Under the pieces are notes generated by a model. The model was not told the origin of the DNA and made no database searches. It was given only the letters and a program-made list of their open reading frames with translations. This document shows positions 50,470 through 59,087 of a DNA stretch of 64,000 nucleotides, in pieces. Position numbers and translations under genes: made by a program. The stretch's first letter is position 1; each line of letters opens with the position of its first letter. Origin of the DNA: an uncultured Collinsella sp. (GTDB taxonomy: Bacteria > Actinomycetota > Coriobacteriia > Coriobacteriales > Coriobacteriaceae); the NCBI GenBank assembly GCA_938005465.1, contig CALLNU010000020.1, forward strand, positions 1 through 64,000, in the 5' to 3' direction.

Positions 50470-50688
50470 GTGAAGAAGGAAGACGCAATTGAGCTCGAGG
50501 GTACGGTAAAGGAACCGTTGCCCAACGCCATGTTTAAGGTCGAGCTCGAGAACGGTCATTCGGTTCTGTGCAACATTTCTGGCAAGATCCGAATGAATTA
50601 CATCCGTATTCTCCCCGGTGACAGGGTTGTCGTGGAGCTTTCCCCGTACGACCTGACCCGCGGCCGCATCACCTATCGCTACAAATAG
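50470..50688 (+). CDS. infA: Translation initiation factor IF-1
   Basis: The 72-residue OB-fold protein matches IF-1 nearly residue for residue (IELEGTVKEPLPNAMFKVEL, RMNYIRILPGDRVVVELSPYD). It occupies the A site during initiation. The GTG at 50470 gives MKKEDAIELEG, the family N-terminus, with AGAAAG upstream; a TTG two codons earlier is the alternative. Confidence 0.95.
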   Translation: MKKEDAIELEGTVKEPLPNAMFKVELENGHSVLCNISGKIRMNYIRILPGDRVVVELSPYDLTRGRITYRYK

Positions 50689-50838
50689 CGGCACGTATAC
50701 ACGCACTCCATTTCCGACTGCAGGCTTAGCTCAACCTACGGTCGGATTGTGTGTGAAGACCAGCCATAGTTTTAAACGCCTGCGGCTGGGCGAGTAGATA
50801 GTAGGGAAGTAGTTTGAGCGCTACCGAAAGGAAGAACG

Positions 50839-50952
50839 ATGAAGGTACGTCCTTCGGTCAAGAAGATGTGCGATAAGTGCAAAATCATTAGGCGCCATGG
50901 CAAGGTCCTCGTCATTTGCGAGAACCCCCGTCATAAGCAGCGTCAGGGTTAA
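50839..50952 (+). CDS. rpmJ: 50S ribosomal protein L36, zinc type (bL36)
   Basis: This short gene encodes 37 residues: MKVRPSVKKMCDKCKIIRRH and on to a basic end. Cys11, Cys14, Cys27 and His32 form the zinc site. GAAAGGAAGAACG precedes the ATG. It sits in its usual place between infA and rpsM. Confidence 0.95.
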   Translation: MKVRPSVKKMCDKCKIIRRHGKVLVICENPRHKQRQG

Positions 50953-50966
50953 GAGAGGAGACTACG

Positions 50967-51341
50967 TTGGCCCGTATTAATGGTGTCGACCTCCCGCGTG
51001 AGAAGCGCGTTGAGATCGGTCTGACCTACATTTACGGCATCGGCCGCACCACTGCGACGAAGATTTGCGTCGAGTGCAACGTTAACGTGGATACGCGCGT
51101 TAAGGACCTCACCGAGGATGAGGTTAACGCCATCCGCGATTATATCGACAAGAACCAGATCATGGTTGAGGGCGACCTCCGCCGTGAGCGCAACCAGAAC
51201 GTCAAGCGCCTTATGGACATCGGCTGCAACCGCGGCCTTCGTCACCGCAAGGGCCTCCCGGTCCGCGGCCAGCGCACCCACACTAACGCTCGTACCCGCA
51301 AGGGCCCGAAGCGTCAGATCGGTGCTAAGAAGAAGAAATAA
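50967..51341 (+). CDS. rpsM: 30S ribosomal protein S13 (uS13)
   Basis: The 124-residue protein has ARINGVDLPREKRVEIGLTY, IYGIGRTTATKI and the basic C-terminal tail RTHTNARTRKGPKRQ. uS13 bridges to the large subunit and touches tRNA. The start is TTG after GAGAGGAG; no ATG gives the conserved N-terminus. Confidence 0.96.
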   Translation: MARINGVDLPREKRVEIGLTYIYGIGRTTATKICVECNVNVDTRVKDLTEDEVNAIRDYIDKNQIMVEGDLRRERNQNVKRLMDIGCNRGLRHRKGLPVRGQRTHTNARTRKGPKRQIGAKKKK

Positions 51342-51355
51342 GGAGCGCTAGATAG

Positions 51356-51760
51356 ATGGCTACTGCTAAGAAGAACGTTCGCGCTGCCCGTCTGAAGCGC
51401 GCGGACCGTAAGAACATTTCCGTGGGCCAGGCTCACATTCGTTCTACGTTCAACAACACGATCGTTTCGATCACCGATCCCCAGGGCAACGTCATTTCCT
51501 GGAAGTCGGCTGGCCAGGTGGGCTTCAAGGGCTCCCGTAAGTCCACGCCGTTCGCTGCCCAGATGGCTGCCGAGGCTGCTGCCAAGCAGGCCATGGAGCA
51601 CGGTATGAAGAAGGTTTCCGTCTTCGTCAAGGGCCCCGGCTCCGGTCGTGAGACCGCCATCCGCTCCCTCCAGGCTGCTGGCCTCGAGGTCTCGAGCATC
51701 CAGGACAAGACCCCCATTCCGCACAACGGCTGCCGCCCCAAGAAGCGTCGCCGCGTGTAA
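51356..51760 (+). CDS. rpsK: 30S ribosomal protein S11 (uS11)
   Basis: The 134-residue product has the uS11 core (GQAHIRSTFNNTIVSITDPQ, FKGSRKSTPFAAQMAAE) and the C-terminal PIPHNGCRPKKRRRV. It forms the platform near the Shine-Dalgarno helix. It lies 14 bp after rpsM. Confidence 0.97.
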   Translation: MATAKKNVRAARLKRADRKNISVGQAHIRSTFNNTIVSITDPQGNVISWKSAGQVGFKGSRKSTPFAAQMAAEAAAKQAMEHGMKKVSVFVKGPGSGRETAIRSLQAAGLEVSSIQDKTPIPHNGCRPKKRRRV

Positions 51761-51779
51761 CTGAAAGGATCGTATCAAT

Positions 51780-52376
51780 ATGGCAATCGACAGGACTCCT
51801 GTTCTTAAGCGCTGCCGTCAGCTCGGGATCGATCCCGCTGAGCTCGGTTACAGCAGCAAGAAGGAATCTATCCGTCAGCCCAAGCGCCGTCGCAAGGAAT
51901 CTGAGTACGGCATGCAGCTGCGCGAGAAGCAGAAGGTCAAGTTCATCTATGGCGTTCTGGAGAAGCAGTTCCACGGCTACTTCAACAAGGCCCGTAAGAT
52001 GAACGGCGTCACCGGTGAGAACCTCATGATCATTCTTGAGTCTCGCCTCGACAACGTCGTCTTCCGTCTTGGCTTCGCCCGCACCCGCAAAGAGGCTCGT
52101 CAGTCCGTCCGTCACGGTCACTTCACCGTGAACGGCAAGCGCGTGGACATCCCGTCCTACCGCGTCAAGGCCGGCGACGTCGTCGCTGTCGGCGAGAAGT
52201 TCCGTGACCTCCTCCCCATCAAGGAGGCCCTGATTTCCTCCGAGCGCTTTGAGGTCCCTGGCTGGCTCGAGGTCGATATCGAGAAGCTGTCTGGTAACGT
52301 GCTCGCTCTGCCGACGCGTGAGCAGATCAGCGGTGATATCAACGAGCAGCTCATCGTCGAGCTCTACTCTAAGTAG
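51780..52376 (+). CDS. rpsD: 30S ribosomal protein S4 (uS4)
   Basis: The 198-residue protein has an N-terminal domain lacking the zinc Cys quartet (Cys-poor form) and the S4 RNA-binding domain with RLDNVVFRLGFARTRKEARQ and HGHFTVNGKRVDIPSY. uS4 starts 30S assembly. It precedes rpoA, as in many bacteria. Confidence 0.97.
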   Translation: MAIDRTPVLKRCRQLGIDPAELGYSSKKESIRQPKRRRKESEYGMQLREKQKVKFIYGVLEKQFHGYFNKARKMNGVTGENLMIILESRLDNVVFRLGFARTRKEARQSVRHGHFTVNGKRVDIPSYRVKAGDVVAVGEKFRDLLPIKEALISSERFEVPGWLEVDIEKLSGNVLALPTREQISGDINEQLIVELYSK

Positions 52377-52408
52377 TCCATCCGGGCTGCTGAGGCTGGA
52401 GGTAATAC

Positions 52409-53350
52409 ATGTCAGAATTCATTAGGCCTCAGGTTCAGGTCGAAGAGATCAACGAGACGTCTGCTCGTGTCTCCGTTGAGCCGCTCGAGCGTGGCTACGG
52501 CGATACGCTGGGTAACTCCCTTCGTCGCGTTCTTCTGTCCTCGCTCGAGGGTGCCGCCGTCGAGGCTATTCAGATCGATGGCGCGCAGCACGAGTTCATG
52601 ACCATCCCTAACATGGTCGAGGATGTCACCGACATCGTCCTGAATGTCAAGGGTCTTGTCTTCAGGGCTCTCGGCACGACCGACGAGGCGACCGCCACCA
52701 TTTCGGTTGACGGCCCCTGCGAGGTCACCGGTGCGGACTTCTTTATTCCGTCCGAGTTTGAGCTGGTCAACCCCGAGCAGCACATCGCTACGCTCACCGA
52801 GGGTGGCCATCTCACCATGAGCATGCGCATCGGCTATGGCCGCGGCTATGTTTCTGGCGAGGCCAACAAACGCGACAACGATCCCATCGGTGTGATCCAC
52901 GTCGACTCGCTGTACTCGCCGGTTTCCCGTTGCGCCAAGCTCGTTGAGGCTTGCCGTGTCGGTCAGCACACCGACTACGACCGCCTTGTCCTCGAGATCG
53001 AGACCAACGGCTCCATCGCCCCGCGCGACGCCGTGGTCCAGGCTGCCAATATCATTAACCAGCATATGGCTGCCTTTATGAACCTTGCCGAGACCCCCGA
53101 GGTCGAGGAGGAGGCTTCGATCTTCGCTCCCGAGGTCACCAACGACAACGCTGAGCTGGACAAGCAGATCGAGGATCTGGACCTTTCCGTCCGTTCTTAC
53201 AACTGCCTTAAGCGCGCCAGCATTCACTCGGTCCGTCAGCTCGTTGAGTTCTCGGAGAACGATCTGCTCAACATCCGTAACTTCGGTGTTAAGTCGATCG
53301 AGGAAGTGAAGGACAAGCTTGAGTCCATGGGCCTGAGCCTGAAGGCTTAA
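52409..53350 (+). CDS. rpoA: RNA polymerase alpha subunit
   Basis: The 313-residue subunit has the N-terminal dimerisation domain (ERGYGDTLGNSLRRVLLSS) and a C-terminal domain with two helix-hairpin-helix-like turns (YNCLKRASIHSVRQLVEFSE, NFGVKSIEEVKDKL). The C-terminal domain contacts UP elements and activators. It starts 32 bp after rpsD with GGAGG upstream. Confidence 0.97.
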   Translation: MSEFIRPQVQVEEINETSARVSVEPLERGYGDTLGNSLRRVLLSSLEGAAVEAIQIDGAQHEFMTIPNMVEDVTDIVLNVKGLVFRALGTTDEATATISVDGPCEVTGADFFIPSEFELVNPEQHIATLTEGGHLTMSMRIGYGRGYVSGEANKRDNDPIGVIHVDSLYSPVSRCAKLVEACRVGQHTDYDRLVLEIETNGSIAPRDAVVQAANIINQHMAAFMNLAETPEVEEEASIFAPEVTNDNAELDKQIEDLDLSVRSYNCLKRASIHSVRQLVEFSENDLLNIRNFGVKSIEEVKDKLESMGLSLKA

Positions 53351-53380
53351 TGCTTCGCATATTTGAGGAGAAACTAGACC

Positions 53381-53848
53381 ATGCGTCATAACGTTAAGAA
53401 GGGCCTGAAGCTCGGCACCGATGCGAGCCACACCAAGGCCATGAAGAAGAGCCTTGCTAAGGCCCTCTTCGAGAACGACCGCATCAAGACCACCGAGACC
53501 CGCGCTAAGGCGCTGCGTTCGGTCGTCGATCCGATCATCACCTGGGCCAAGAAGGGCGACCTGCACTCTCGTCGTCTGGCTATCGCCAAGCTCGGCGATA
53601 AGCAGCTCGTTGCCGAGATCTTCGACAAGGCTGCTCAGGGCATGTGGCAGGACCGCAACGGCGGTTACACCCGCATCATGAAGCTCGGTAACCGCAAGGG
53701 CGACAACGCTCCCATCGTTATCATGGAGCTCGTCACCGAGCCTTGCACGCCTAAGGCTAAGAAGGCTGCTCCGGCCCCCAAGAAGGCCGCTGCTCCCAAG
53801 AAGGTCGAGGCTGTCGAGGAGGCTCCTGCTGAGGAGACCGCTGAGTAG
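53381..53848 (+). CDS. rplQ: 50S ribosomal protein L17 (bL17) with Lys/Ala/Pro tail
   Basis: The first ~118 residues are a normal bL17 (KGLKLGTDASHTKAMKKSL, TTETRAKALRSVVD, NGGYTRIMKLGNRKGD). A ~35-residue tail rich in Lys, Ala, Pro and Glu follows, ending EAPAEETAE; such tails are known in actinobacterial bL17. It is the last gene of the block and a strong terminator follows. Confidence 0.97.
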   Translation: MRHNVKKGLKLGTDASHTKAMKKSLAKALFENDRIKTTETRAKALRSVVDPIITWAKKGDLHSRRLAIAKLGDKQLVAEIFDKAAQGMWQDRNGGYTRIMKLGNRKGDNAPIVIMELVTEPCTPKAKKAAPAPKKAAAPKKVEAVEEAPAEETAE

Positions 53849-53875
53849 ACAATCCGTCTGCATAGGCTATATTCG

Positions 53876-53905
53876 AGGGGTACGTTCGCGTACCCCTCTT
53901 TTTTT
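53876..53905 (+). terminator. Terminator after rplQ
   Basis: A perfect 9-bp stem, AGGGGTACG/CGTACCCCT, with a TTCG tetraloop and a run of seven T. It closes the ribosomal block. Confidence 0.95.
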
Positions 53906-53940
53906 GTCGCGATACCGTTGCTTGTTTGTTGGGAGCGCCC

Positions 53941-54765
53941 ATGACTGCGCCGTCTGATTTCAATTCGATTTCCGAGCTTGACGCCACACTCGTATTTCGC
54001 GTGGCCTATGATGGCTCGTCGTATAGCGGATTTGCCGAGCAGCCGGGACAGACGACGGTTGCGGGTGAGCTACGTCGAGCTATTGAGACGCTCCTGCGCC
54101 GTCCGATCGACCTGACGTGTGCGGGACGTACCGATGCCGGCGTGCATGCGGTGGCACAGTTTATCAGCGTGCCCGTAACGGACGCTGAGTTGGCTTTGAC
54201 GCGCCGTAGGTGGCTGAGGGCCATGGATGCCCTCCTGCCCAAAGATATCGCCATAAACGAGGTCTACAAGGCCCGTAAAGGCTTTTCTGCACGCTTTGAT
54301 GCGCGTTCCCGTACGTATACGTACCGTATTGCCGATCGCGACGCGCGCCCTGTGCTTTCGCGCGGTGCGGTGTGGTGGCATCGCTACCCATTGGATGTTG
54401 AGGCGATGTCTGCGGCCTGTCCCGCGCTGCTGGGCGAGCAGGACTTCAAGAGCTTTTGCAAGGTGGCGTCTGCCGTGGGCAAGCCCACGCACCGCTGCGT
54501 GATGCGTGCCGAGTTTGGCCATGAGGTTGCGTTTGGCGAGGACATCCTGACGTTTACCATCGAGGGCAATGCGTTTCTGCATTCGATGGTCCGCACGATC
54601 GTGGGCACGCTTGTCGAGATCGGCATGCATCGCCGTGAACCCGAGTGGATGCGCGAGGTCATCGATGCTTGCGACCGTACCGCTGCGGGCCCCACGGCTC
54701 CTGCCTGCGGCCTTACGTTTATGGGCGTGGATTACGATCCCGCCGAGCTTGTCGTGCTCGACTAG
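53941..54765 (+). CDS. truA: tRNA pseudouridine synthase A
   Basis: The 274-residue enzyme has RVAYDGSSYSGFAEQPGQTTV at the start (seen as two segments) and GRTDAGVHA with the catalytic aspartate, plus NAFLHSMVRTIVGTLVEIG late. TruA makes pseudouridine at tRNA positions 38-40. truA after rplQ is a common Gram-positive order. The ATG follows TTGGGAGCGCCC; a TTG five codons earlier is possible but unlikely. Confidence 0.95.
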   Translation: MTAPSDFNSISELDATLVFRVAYDGSSYSGFAEQPGQTTVAGELRRAIETLLRRPIDLTCAGRTDAGVHAVAQFISVPVTDAELALTRRRWLRAMDALLPKDIAINEVYKARKGFSARFDARSRTYTYRIADRDARPVLSRGAVWWHRYPLDVEAMSAACPALLGEQDFKSFCKVASAVGKPTHRCVMRAEFGHEVAFGEDILTFTIEGNAFLHSMVRTIVGTLVEIGMHRREPEWMREVIDACDRTAAGPTAPACGLTFMGVDYDPAELVVLD

Positions 54766-54926
54766 GGGAGGGCTCGGCGCGTCGTGCGTCGGCACCTGTC
54801 ATCTGTGGGCTGCGCGTGTGCAACATCTGTTCTTGGCGTGCAATACAACCGGTGTCTCATTGCTTTTATTGCCGGGGTGTACCATGAACGACAGTTTGAT
54901 TCACTGCTGTCGAGAGGACGGATAAC

Positions 54927-55967
54927 TTGGTTCGACGTGGCTCGCATCCGCGACTTTCGGTGATCCTTGTGGTAGAAGGTTCGCCCAGCTATGCGATGCG
55001 TGCGCTCGAGAGTATCCAGAACCAAGACCTCTACGATTTGCAGATTGTCGTTGTCTGCCGCGATGCTGCGCCCGGTGTGCGCCATTCGCTTCAAGTTGCT
55101 GCCGACAGGGACATCCATATTGATTTGATTGACGTCGAGGACGCGAAGCGCGGCGCTTGTCTTCGTGCCGGTTTTGCTGCCTCGCGCGGCTCTCAAATCA
55201 TCGCTATGAACGCCGATGAGTGGTTTGCTCCGCAGTCCCTTTCCAAGATGGTCAATATCGCGTGCGATACTACGGCAGACATAGTGCTCCCCACGGTGTC
55301 GCTCGACCGCTATGATGCACATCGAGAGCGCCATTCGCGCGTCTTGGACGCTGCTCATATTTCCATTGATAGCAAATCTTCGATGGTGGCCGGGCTGCCT
55401 CAGTTGATTTTAGGCGGCCTAGTCGTTCAGACCTCTGGTGTGATGTACAGCCGCTCGCTGTTTGAGGCATGCCTTTTGTGCGACAAGGTGTTTCGCACAG
55501 TTGGGTTTATGGCATGCGCGCTTTCGCAGACACGATGCGTGTCCGGCTGCGGCGATGCTTGTTTCCACACGGCGGCACCTAAACTTACAGATGCCTTTGA
55601 TCCCACCATGTATGCCAAGGTATCCGATGACACTCGAGCGCTCGACGAGCTTGCGGACTCACTCTCGGAAGCAGACAGCGGTGGTCGGCTCAAGCTGGCA
55701 AGCCAAAAGTTCTACTTTGCCGGACTGGTCGCCTGCATCGAGAATTTGTGTCTGAGCCCGCATGGGGTGTCGTCAATCGAGCGTTCCGCCCGCATGCGTG
55801 ATATGCTCGATGCGCCTCGAACCCGTCAGATGGTCGCCGCGCTCAAGGATAACCATCGGGGGCTCGGTCTGTTGTTTGGGCCGATCGCCAGCGCCAAGCC
55901 CGCGCGCTGCGTGATGTGTACGCATCTGGCAGCTTTTCTTAACCGGACGGGCGCAAAAACCGCCTAA
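54927..55967 (+). CDS. Glycosyltransferase family 2-like protein
   Basis: The 346-residue product has a GT-A-like N-terminal half: LSVILVVEGSPSYAMRALESI, DLQIVVVCRDAAPG, and a NADEW segment where family 2 enzymes have their acidic metal motif, but the classic DxD is not clear. The C-terminal half has scattered cysteines and no membrane helix. Donor and acceptor are unknown, and the weak motif leaves open that it is inactive or regulatory. The start is TTG after GAGAGGACGG, the only plausible start near the first conserved strand. Confidence 0.65.
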   Translation: MVRRGSHPRLSVILVVEGSPSYAMRALESIQNQDLYDLQIVVVCRDAAPGVRHSLQVAADRDIHIDLIDVEDAKRGACLRAGFAASRGSQIIAMNADEWFAPQSLSKMVNIACDTTADIVLPTVSLDRYDAHRERHSRVLDAAHISIDSKSSMVAGLPQLILGGLVVQTSGVMYSRSLFEACLLCDKVFRTVGFMACALSQTRCVSGCGDACFHTAAPKLTDAFDPTMYAKVSDDTRALDELADSLSEADSGGRLKLASQKFYFAGLVACIENLCLSPHGVSSIERSARMRDMLDAPRTRQMVAALKDNHRGLGLLFGPIASAKPARCVMCTHLAAFLNRTGAKTA

Positions 55968-55973
55968 ACGGCT

Positions 55974-56011
55974 CATTTCGAAACAAACTTGCATAGAATT
56001 GTTTCGAAATG
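55974..56011 (+). promoter_or_regulatory. Perfect 13-bp inverted repeat upstream of argR
   Basis: CATTTCGAAACAA (55974-55986) and TTGTTTCGAAATG (55999-56011) are perfect reverse complements with a 12-bp spacer. Each arm contains the palindrome TTTCGAAA. It lies 89 bp ahead of the argR ATG and is a likely operator. A second, smaller symmetry, CAATCA/TGATTG, follows near 56054-56067. Confidence 0.6.
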
Positions 56012-56099
56012 CGTTCTTATACACAAAAGCCTTCAAATAGCGTTAAACTATTCAATCACTGATTGATTGTCTCCGCCATCTTTTGGAGAGAGGGTTTGT

Positions 56100-56537
56100 A
56101 TGGCTAAAAAACGCAATGGGCGCCAGGATGCCATTAGAGATATTGTGCGCAATAAGGACGTCCGCACGCAGCGCGTGCTGGTCGATGAGCTCCGCGCTAT
56201 GGGCTTTGATTGCACGCAGGCGACTGTCTCTCGCGATATTGCCGATATGGGGCTGCGTAAGCTCCCCGAGGGTATCTATGTTCTGGCAGAGGACCTGCAC
56301 CTGCAGCGTATGGTTTCCGAGCTCGTAACGGGCGTTCTGCGCACCGATAATCTGGTTATGATCAAGGCTCAGCCTGGTACGGCTTCCGGCATCGCCGCCG
56401 CCGTTGATGCGGCAGAGTTGCCCGATGTGCTTGGCTCGCTTGCCGGCAACGATACGATTTTGGTTATTGCCCAGACGGCCGAGGACGGCGAGCGTCTCGA
56501 GGCGCTGATCAATAAGCTGAGCAATTCTCGCAAGTAG
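56100..56537 (+). CDS. argR: ArgR-family arginine repressor
   Basis: The 145-residue protein has the N-terminal winged helix (VDELRAMGFDCTQATVSRDIADMG) and the C-terminal hexamer/arginine-binding domain (GTASGIAAAVDAAELPDVLG, GNDTILVI). ArgR senses arginine and represses biosynthesis or activates catabolism. No arginine gene adjoins it. The ATG after GGAGAGAGGG is chosen; an earlier in-frame ATG at 56067 overlaps the upstream symmetry and lacks a site. Confidence 0.93.
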   Translation: MAKKRNGRQDAIRDIVRNKDVRTQRVLVDELRAMGFDCTQATVSRDIADMGLRKLPEGIYVLAEDLHLQRMVSELVTGVLRTDNLVMIKAQPGTASGIAAAVDAAELPDVLGSLAGNDTILVIAQTAEDGERLEALINKLSNSRK

Positions 56538-56664
56538 GCGTGCGGGTCGTGCGCTCGGCACTGTGTGCGTGACATGGTGGCTTGTAAGGGGGTATCGACG
56601 TTGGTCGGTACCCCCTATATTGTTTGCCGGTATAAAGGCCGTCCACCAGGTCGCTTTAAACTAA

Positions 56665-56703
56665 AAGGCCCCCGAGCACTTTAATAAGCTGCTCGGGGGC
56701 CTT
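56665..56703. terminator. Bidirectional terminator between argR and the PBP gene
   Basis: A perfect 14-bp stem, AAGGCCCCCGAGCA/TGCTCGGGGGCCTT, with an 11-nt loop. It lies between convergent genes and can serve both. An additional GGGGGTA/TACCCCC stem lies at about 56588-56614, closer to argR. Confidence 0.88.
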
Positions 56704-56726
56704 GTTGCTAATGGCCGGATGAATTT

Positions 56727-58925
56727 CTAGCCAACCGTATCGTCAGGCGTGGGCGAGGGGTCGGGAGTGGGTGTAGGCGTAGGCGTAGGCGTGCCGCCAT
56801 CGCCGCCGGTCGAACCACCAGTGGAGCCGCCCGTCGAGCCACCGGTCGTACCGGTGCCGCCGGTGGTGTCGCCGCCCGTGGTCTCGGTGGTCGTGGTCGT
56901 CGTGGTAGTCGTTGTGGTGGTTTCCTCTTCGTCCTCGTTCTCGTCCTTGTCGTCATTCTCCGTCTTCTTGGTGTTGTTGGTGCCGTAGAACTTCCAGACG
57001 CTGTTGTTCTTGTAGGTGGGCGCCGTTCCGGTCGCAAACTCCTCGCGCTCGGTACCGGTCAGAACGGTGTTCATAAACCGCTTAAAGACAGGCAGGTTGG
57101 TGCTGTCGCCCAGCAGGTCTGTGCCGTATTTTTGGATGGGAATCTCGCCCGCGGAATAGCCGGTCCACAGGGCGCACGCCAGCTGCGGGGTATAGCCGCA
57201 GAACCACAGGTTGGTGGTGTTGTCGGTGGTGCCCGTCTTGCCGGCATAGGGCTGGTTGACGCTCAGGGCGCCAGCAGCACCTGTACCGCTGCCCTGCATG
57301 ACGCCGGACAGAACATCGGTGACCGCGGCGGCCTCGCCCTCGGTAAGCACCTGTGAGGGATTGTCCGTGTGCTGGTACAGCACCGAACCGGTACGAGAGT
57401 CAATCTCGGTGATGGCGATCGGCTGGCGATAGTAACCGCCGTTGGCAAACGTCGCGTAGGCGGCGGCCATCTCGAGCGGCGAGATCGAGCCAGTGCCGAG
57501 GGTCATGACGGGAACGTCCTCGATGTTGTCCTTGGCGGGATCGATGCCGAGCTTTTTGACGAGCGAGATGATCTTGCTGTTGCCGATGGCTTCCGCCACC
57601 TGGATGTAGCCAGTGTTGGAGGAGTATGCCGTTGCCTGCTTAAGCGTGATGTTGCCATAGCTATGGTTGGCGTAGTTTTGGACCTCGGTCGTAGTGCCCT
57701 TGGCCTTGAGCGGCGAGTTGCAGTTGAGGGTGACGTTGGGGTTCATGCCGTTTTGGATGGCAGTTGCCAGCGTAAAGGCCTTAAAGGTGGAGCCGACGGG
57801 ACGCTTGGCCGTGGCATGGTTTACGTGGTTCTCGTCGGCGTTGTAGTCGTAGCCGCCCACCATGCACTTGATGTAGCCGGTCTTGGGGTCGACGACGACC
57901 ATGCCCATGTCCAGGCCGTCGAGTGAGAGCGTGTCGAGCTGCTCGCGGACGGCATTCTCTGCCACCTGCTGCATCGTGGGGTCGATGGTGGTCTTGACGG
58001 TCAGACCGCCCTTAAAGAGCACGTCGGTCGAGAACTCCTGCTCCAGCAGCTGCTTGACATAGGCGACAAAGTAGGGCTGCGAGTATACGTCGACGCCACT
58101 GCCCGAGATTTCGGTCACGTTGAGGGTGATGGGCTCGGCCTGTGCGGCATCGTGCTCCTCCTGCGTAATGTGGCCCAGGCGCAACATGTTGTCGAGGACC
58201 TTGTTGCGGCGAGACAGTGCCAGATCGGGATTGACCGTGGGGTCGTACTGCGAAGGCGAGTTGGGAAGGCCGATCAACAGTGCGGCTTCGCTCAGGGTGA
58301 GGTCGGCGGCGCTCTTGGACAGGTAGGTCTCGGCTGCGGCCTCGATGCCGTAGGCGCCGTGGCCGTAATAGATGGTGTTGAGGTACATCATGAGGATCTC
58401 GTCTTTGGAGTACATGTCCTCCATCTTTACGGCGATGTAGGCCTCGCGCACCTTACGCTCGATGGTCGAGTCGAACTGCTCCTCCTGCAGAATGGTGTTG
58501 CGCACCAGCTGCTGGGTGATAGTCGAGGCGCCTTCGTGCCCGCCGCCGAGGGTTGCCACCGCAGCACGCGCGATACCCCACAGGTCGATACCGCCGTGCT
58601 CGTAGAAGCGCTCGTCCTCGACGTCAACGGTGCCCTGCAGCACGTAGGGGGAGACCTCGTCCTTGGTGATGGACTTGCGGTTTTGCGTGTAGAAGCTCGC
58701 GATCTTGTTGCCGTTGCAGTCGACGATCTCGGTGGGCTCGCTCACCAGATACGCGTTGGCGTCGGTGTAGTCGGGCAGATCGGACAGCCAGCGGTTGACG
58801 TTGCCGACCATGCCGATGCCAAATGCCACGCCCGCGATAAGCAAAAAGCCCAAAAACGAGAGCAGGATTATGGGCAGGGCATGCGTCTTTGAACGGCTGC
58901 GTCCCTGTCGTTGGCGAGGACCCAT
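56727..58925 (-). CDS. Class A penicillin-binding protein (GT51 plus transpeptidase)
   Basis: The 732-residue bifunctional cell-wall synthase has a short cytoplasmic start, a membrane helix at ~18-40, a GT51 domain with VEDERFYEHGGID (catalytic Glu ~103) and EGASTITQQLVRN (~131-143), and a transpeptidase with STFK (379-382), SSN (435-437) and KTG (563-565). The last ~90 residues are low complexity: an acidic Lys/Glu/Asp run, a stretch of about 12 threonines, GGSTGG repeats and a TPTPTP tail, probably an extended region in the cell wall. The start chosen follows CTGGAGGTC; the frame is open further up without similarity. Confidence 0.93.
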   Translation of the reverse strand: MGPRQRQGRSRSKTHALPIILLSFLGFLLIAGVAFGIGMVGNVNRWLSDLPDYTDANAYLVSEPTEIVDCNGNKIASFYTQNRKSITKDEVSPYVLQGTVDVEDERFYEHGGIDLWGIARAAVATLGGGHEGASTITQQLVRNTILQEEQFDSTIERKVREAYIAVKMEDMYSKDEILMMYLNTIYYGHGAYGIEAAAETYLSKSAADLTLSEAALLIGLPNSPSQYDPTVNPDLALSRRNKVLDNMLRLGHITQEEHDAAQAEPITLNVTEISGSGVDVYSQPYFVAYVKQLLEQEFSTDVLFKGGLTVKTTIDPTMQQVAENAVREQLDTLSLDGLDMGMVVVDPKTGYIKCMVGGYDYNADENHVNHATAKRPVGSTFKAFTLATAIQNGMNPNVTLNCNSPLKAKGTTTEVQNYANHSYGNITLKQATAYSSNTGYIQVAEAIGNSKIISLVKKLGIDPAKDNIEDVPVMTLGTGSISPLEMAAAYATFANGGYYRQPIAITEIDSRTGSVLYQHTDNPSQVLTEGEAAAVTDVLSGVMQGSGTGAAGALSVNQPYAGKTGTTDNTTNLWFCGYTPQLACALWTGYSAGEIPIQKYGTDLLGDSTNLPVFKRFMNTVLTGTEREEFATGTAPTYKNNSVWKFYGTNNTKKTENDDKDENEDEEETTTTTTTTTTTTETTGGDTTGGTGTTGGSTGGSTGGSTGGDGGTPTPTPTPTPDPSPTPDDTVG

Positions 58926-59087
58926 ATATTGACCTCCAGGTATGTCGTGCCGGACGGCGGATATGCCGTCGGGGCAGGATGGACATAAGTTATTACACGA
59001 TAAACCAAACGGGGCGCGCGAGGCCTCGTGTATGCTGGAAGACGGCATTTTTCAGAGTGAATGCATACCTTGGTAAGGAGTTTGCCG

